64,000 bases of DNA, from positions 1-64,000 of the forward strand of contig JAGOSY010000018.1 in NCBI GenBank assembly GCA_018062085.1, written 5' to 3'. Origin of the DNA: a bacterium. Its GTDB lineage: Bacteria > Cyanobacteriota > Vampirovibrionia > Obscuribacterales > Obscuribacteraceae. Every line of letters begins with the position of its first letter. Within the stretch, counting starts at the first letter, position 1. Made by a program: the position numbers and the translations under genes. This document shows positions 62,969-64,000 of the stretch, one piece after another. A model generated the notes under the pieces. The model ran no database searches. It was not told where the DNA came from and saw nothing but the letters and a program-made list of their open reading frames with translations.

Positions 62969-64000
62969 CTAAAGCGATTCTTTAGTATCGATTTCTTTCT
63001 TCAACTTAGCTAGAAGCTCATCAACACTCATGGTGCCGATATCACCTTGGCGCCGATGGCGCAGTGCGATTTGATTGTTCTCCAGCTCTTTGTCGCCGAT
63101 GATAACCATATATGGTATCTGATCAACTTGGGCATCACGAATACGATATTTGATTGTCTCAGAACGCTCATCGAGTTTGACGCGCAAATCGGCATCTTGC
63201 AACTGGGCAACTATTTTGGCAGCAGCCTCGTTGTGGCGGTCAGAAAGCGGCAATACAGCAACTTGGGTCGGCGCTAGCCAGAGCGGGAAGGCTCCTGCAT
63301 AGTGCTCGATCAAGCCACCAACAAAGCGCTCCATTGAACCAAGTACTGCGCGGTGCACCATAATGGCTTTGTGGCGATTGCCGTCAACGCCGATGTAGTT
63401 AACATCAAAGCGATCGGGCAAGTTGAGGTCGACTTGTACAGTCGGGCCTTGCCACTCGCGGCCAATGGCATCAAACAGTTTGACGTCAATTTTAGGGGCA
63501 TAGAAGGCCCCGCCACCATGGTCTACTTCGTATTCCATGCCGCGGCTTTTCATCGCCCCTTCTAGAGCTTTGGTAGCTTGCTCCCACTCTTCGTCGCTAC
63601 CCATGGCGTTTTCTGGTTTGGTAGCCAGGTAAGCTTTATAGGTGTAACCGAAAGTAGTCATCAGTGTTTCGATCAGATCGATAATTCCTGAAATCTCACT
63701 TTCTAGTTGTTCTGGAGTGCAGAAGATGTGCGAGTCGTCTTGTGTAAATCCGCGCACTCTAAGCATGCCGTGCAGCACGCCCGAGCGCTCGTATCTGTAG
63801 ACCGTTCCTAGCTCAGCCATGCGCACTGGTAGGTCGCGATAGCTATGCAATTTTGACTTGTAAATCATGATGTGACCAGGGCAATTCATCGGCTTGGCAC
63901 GATAATTTTGACCATCGATTTCCATCGGTGAGTACATGTTTTCAGCATAGTTTTCTAAGTGACCGCTGATTTTGTAGAGGTCTTCACTGGCGATGTGCGG
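62969..64000 (-). CDS. thrS: Threonyl-tRNA synthetase, C-terminal part (5' end outside window)
   Basis: Class II synthetase charging tRNA-Thr. Only the last 343 residues are in the window; the frame runs open to 64000, where PHIASEDLYKISGHLENYAE continues the family sequence. Visible: motif 2 (MAELGTVYRYERSGVLHGMLRVRG with the zinc/ATP-site Cys in MNCPGH), DDSHIFC, EYEVDHGGGAFYAPKID, VDLNLPDRFD, and motif 3 in HRAVLGSMERFVGGLIEHY. The C-terminal anticodon-binding domain (WLAPTQVAVLPLSDRHN onwards) is complete. The N-terminal editing domains cannot be checked. Confidence 0.97.
   Translation of the reverse strand, partial: PHIASEDLYKISGHLENYAENMYSPMEIDGQNYRAKPMNCPGHIMIYKSKLHSYRDLPVRMAELGTVYRYERSGVLHGMLRVRGFTQDDSHIFCTPEQLESEISGIIDLIETLMTTFGYTYKAYLATKPENAMGSDEEWEQATKALEGAMKSRGMEYEVDHGGGAFYAPKIDVKLFDAIGREWQGPTVQVDLNLPDRFDVNYIGVDGNRHKAIMVHRAVLGSMERFVGGLIEHYAGAFPLWLAPTQVAVLPLSDRHNEAAAKIVAQLQDADLRVKLDERSETIKYRIRDAQVDQIPYMVIIGDKELENNQIALRHRRQGDIGTMSVDELLAKLKKEIDTKESL

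Overview
The window reads as chromosomal DNA of a non-photosynthetic relative of the cyanobacteria, most likely a Candidatus Obscuribacter-type member of the Vampirovibrionophyceae/Melainabacteria. This is an inference from gene style: there are five Hanks-type Ser/Thr kinases, two with N-terminal Cys-rich ribbons and two with HRDFTPDN catalytic loops. There are also many secreted Ala/Ser-rich proteins without recognisable domains, a tig-clpP-clpX-lon block, the MEP-pathway gene dxr, and no photosynthesis genes. No ribosomal RNA is present to test this.

Layout. 1-210: tandem 35-bp repeats. 0.3-1.1 kb: a gene resembling an IS1595-type transposase that has lost its catalytic core. 1.2-6.3 kb: clpB, a J-domain/TPR protein and a secreted protein. 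6.6-8.6 kb: a diguanylate cyclase with a NarL-type regulator, and a DUF4234-like membrane protein. 8.8-16.4 kb: housekeeping genes, namely ssb, an Na+/solute symporter with a small membrane partner, an alr-nadD-yqeK operon, HU, a Gfo/Idh/MocA oxidoreductase and tRNA-Gly(GCC). 17.4-24.3 kb: the protein-quality-control cluster tig, clpP, clpX, lon plus a DUF2059 secreted protein. 24.6-28.6 kb: two large lineage-specific proteins, one with a C-terminal thioredoxin-like CPPC domain. 28.7-31.3 kb: a histidine kinase/OmpR-type regulator pair. 31.3-34.3 kb: a translationally coupled family VIII esterase-like hydrolase and a polytopic GT-C-like protein. 34.8-38.9 kb: a catabolic operon of class III aminotransferase, aldehyde dehydrogenase and acyl-CoA dehydrogenase behind a structured leader. 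39-42 kb: a TPR secreted protein and a prolyl-aminopeptidase-like hydrolase. 42-62 kb: five kinases interleaved with pyrimidine salvage (upp and an NCS1 permease), dxr, a Kef-type antiporter, a DUF2339-like protein and several unknowns. 63-64 kb: the 3' part of thrS, cut by the window end.

How the genes fit together. Protein quality control is concentrated here (ClpB, J-protein, trigger factor, ClpP, ClpX, Lon). Signalling genes are the other theme: two two-component-type regulators, one c-di-GMP synthase and five Ser/Thr kinases. upp and the NCS1 permease probably form a uracil/cytosine uptake and salvage unit, with a pseudoknot-capable leader in front of the permease.

The most unusual points are: an in-frame TAA inside the first Cys-ribbon of the 60-kb kinase gene, at exactly the spacing that would otherwise give an intact ribbon; three dispersed palindromes built on TAGGTGTATATACACCTA; the overlapping stems in the NCS1 permease leader; the core-less IS1595-like gene beside decaying tandem repeats; and two adjacent kinases whose N-terminal membrane modules appear to differ by an internal duplication.
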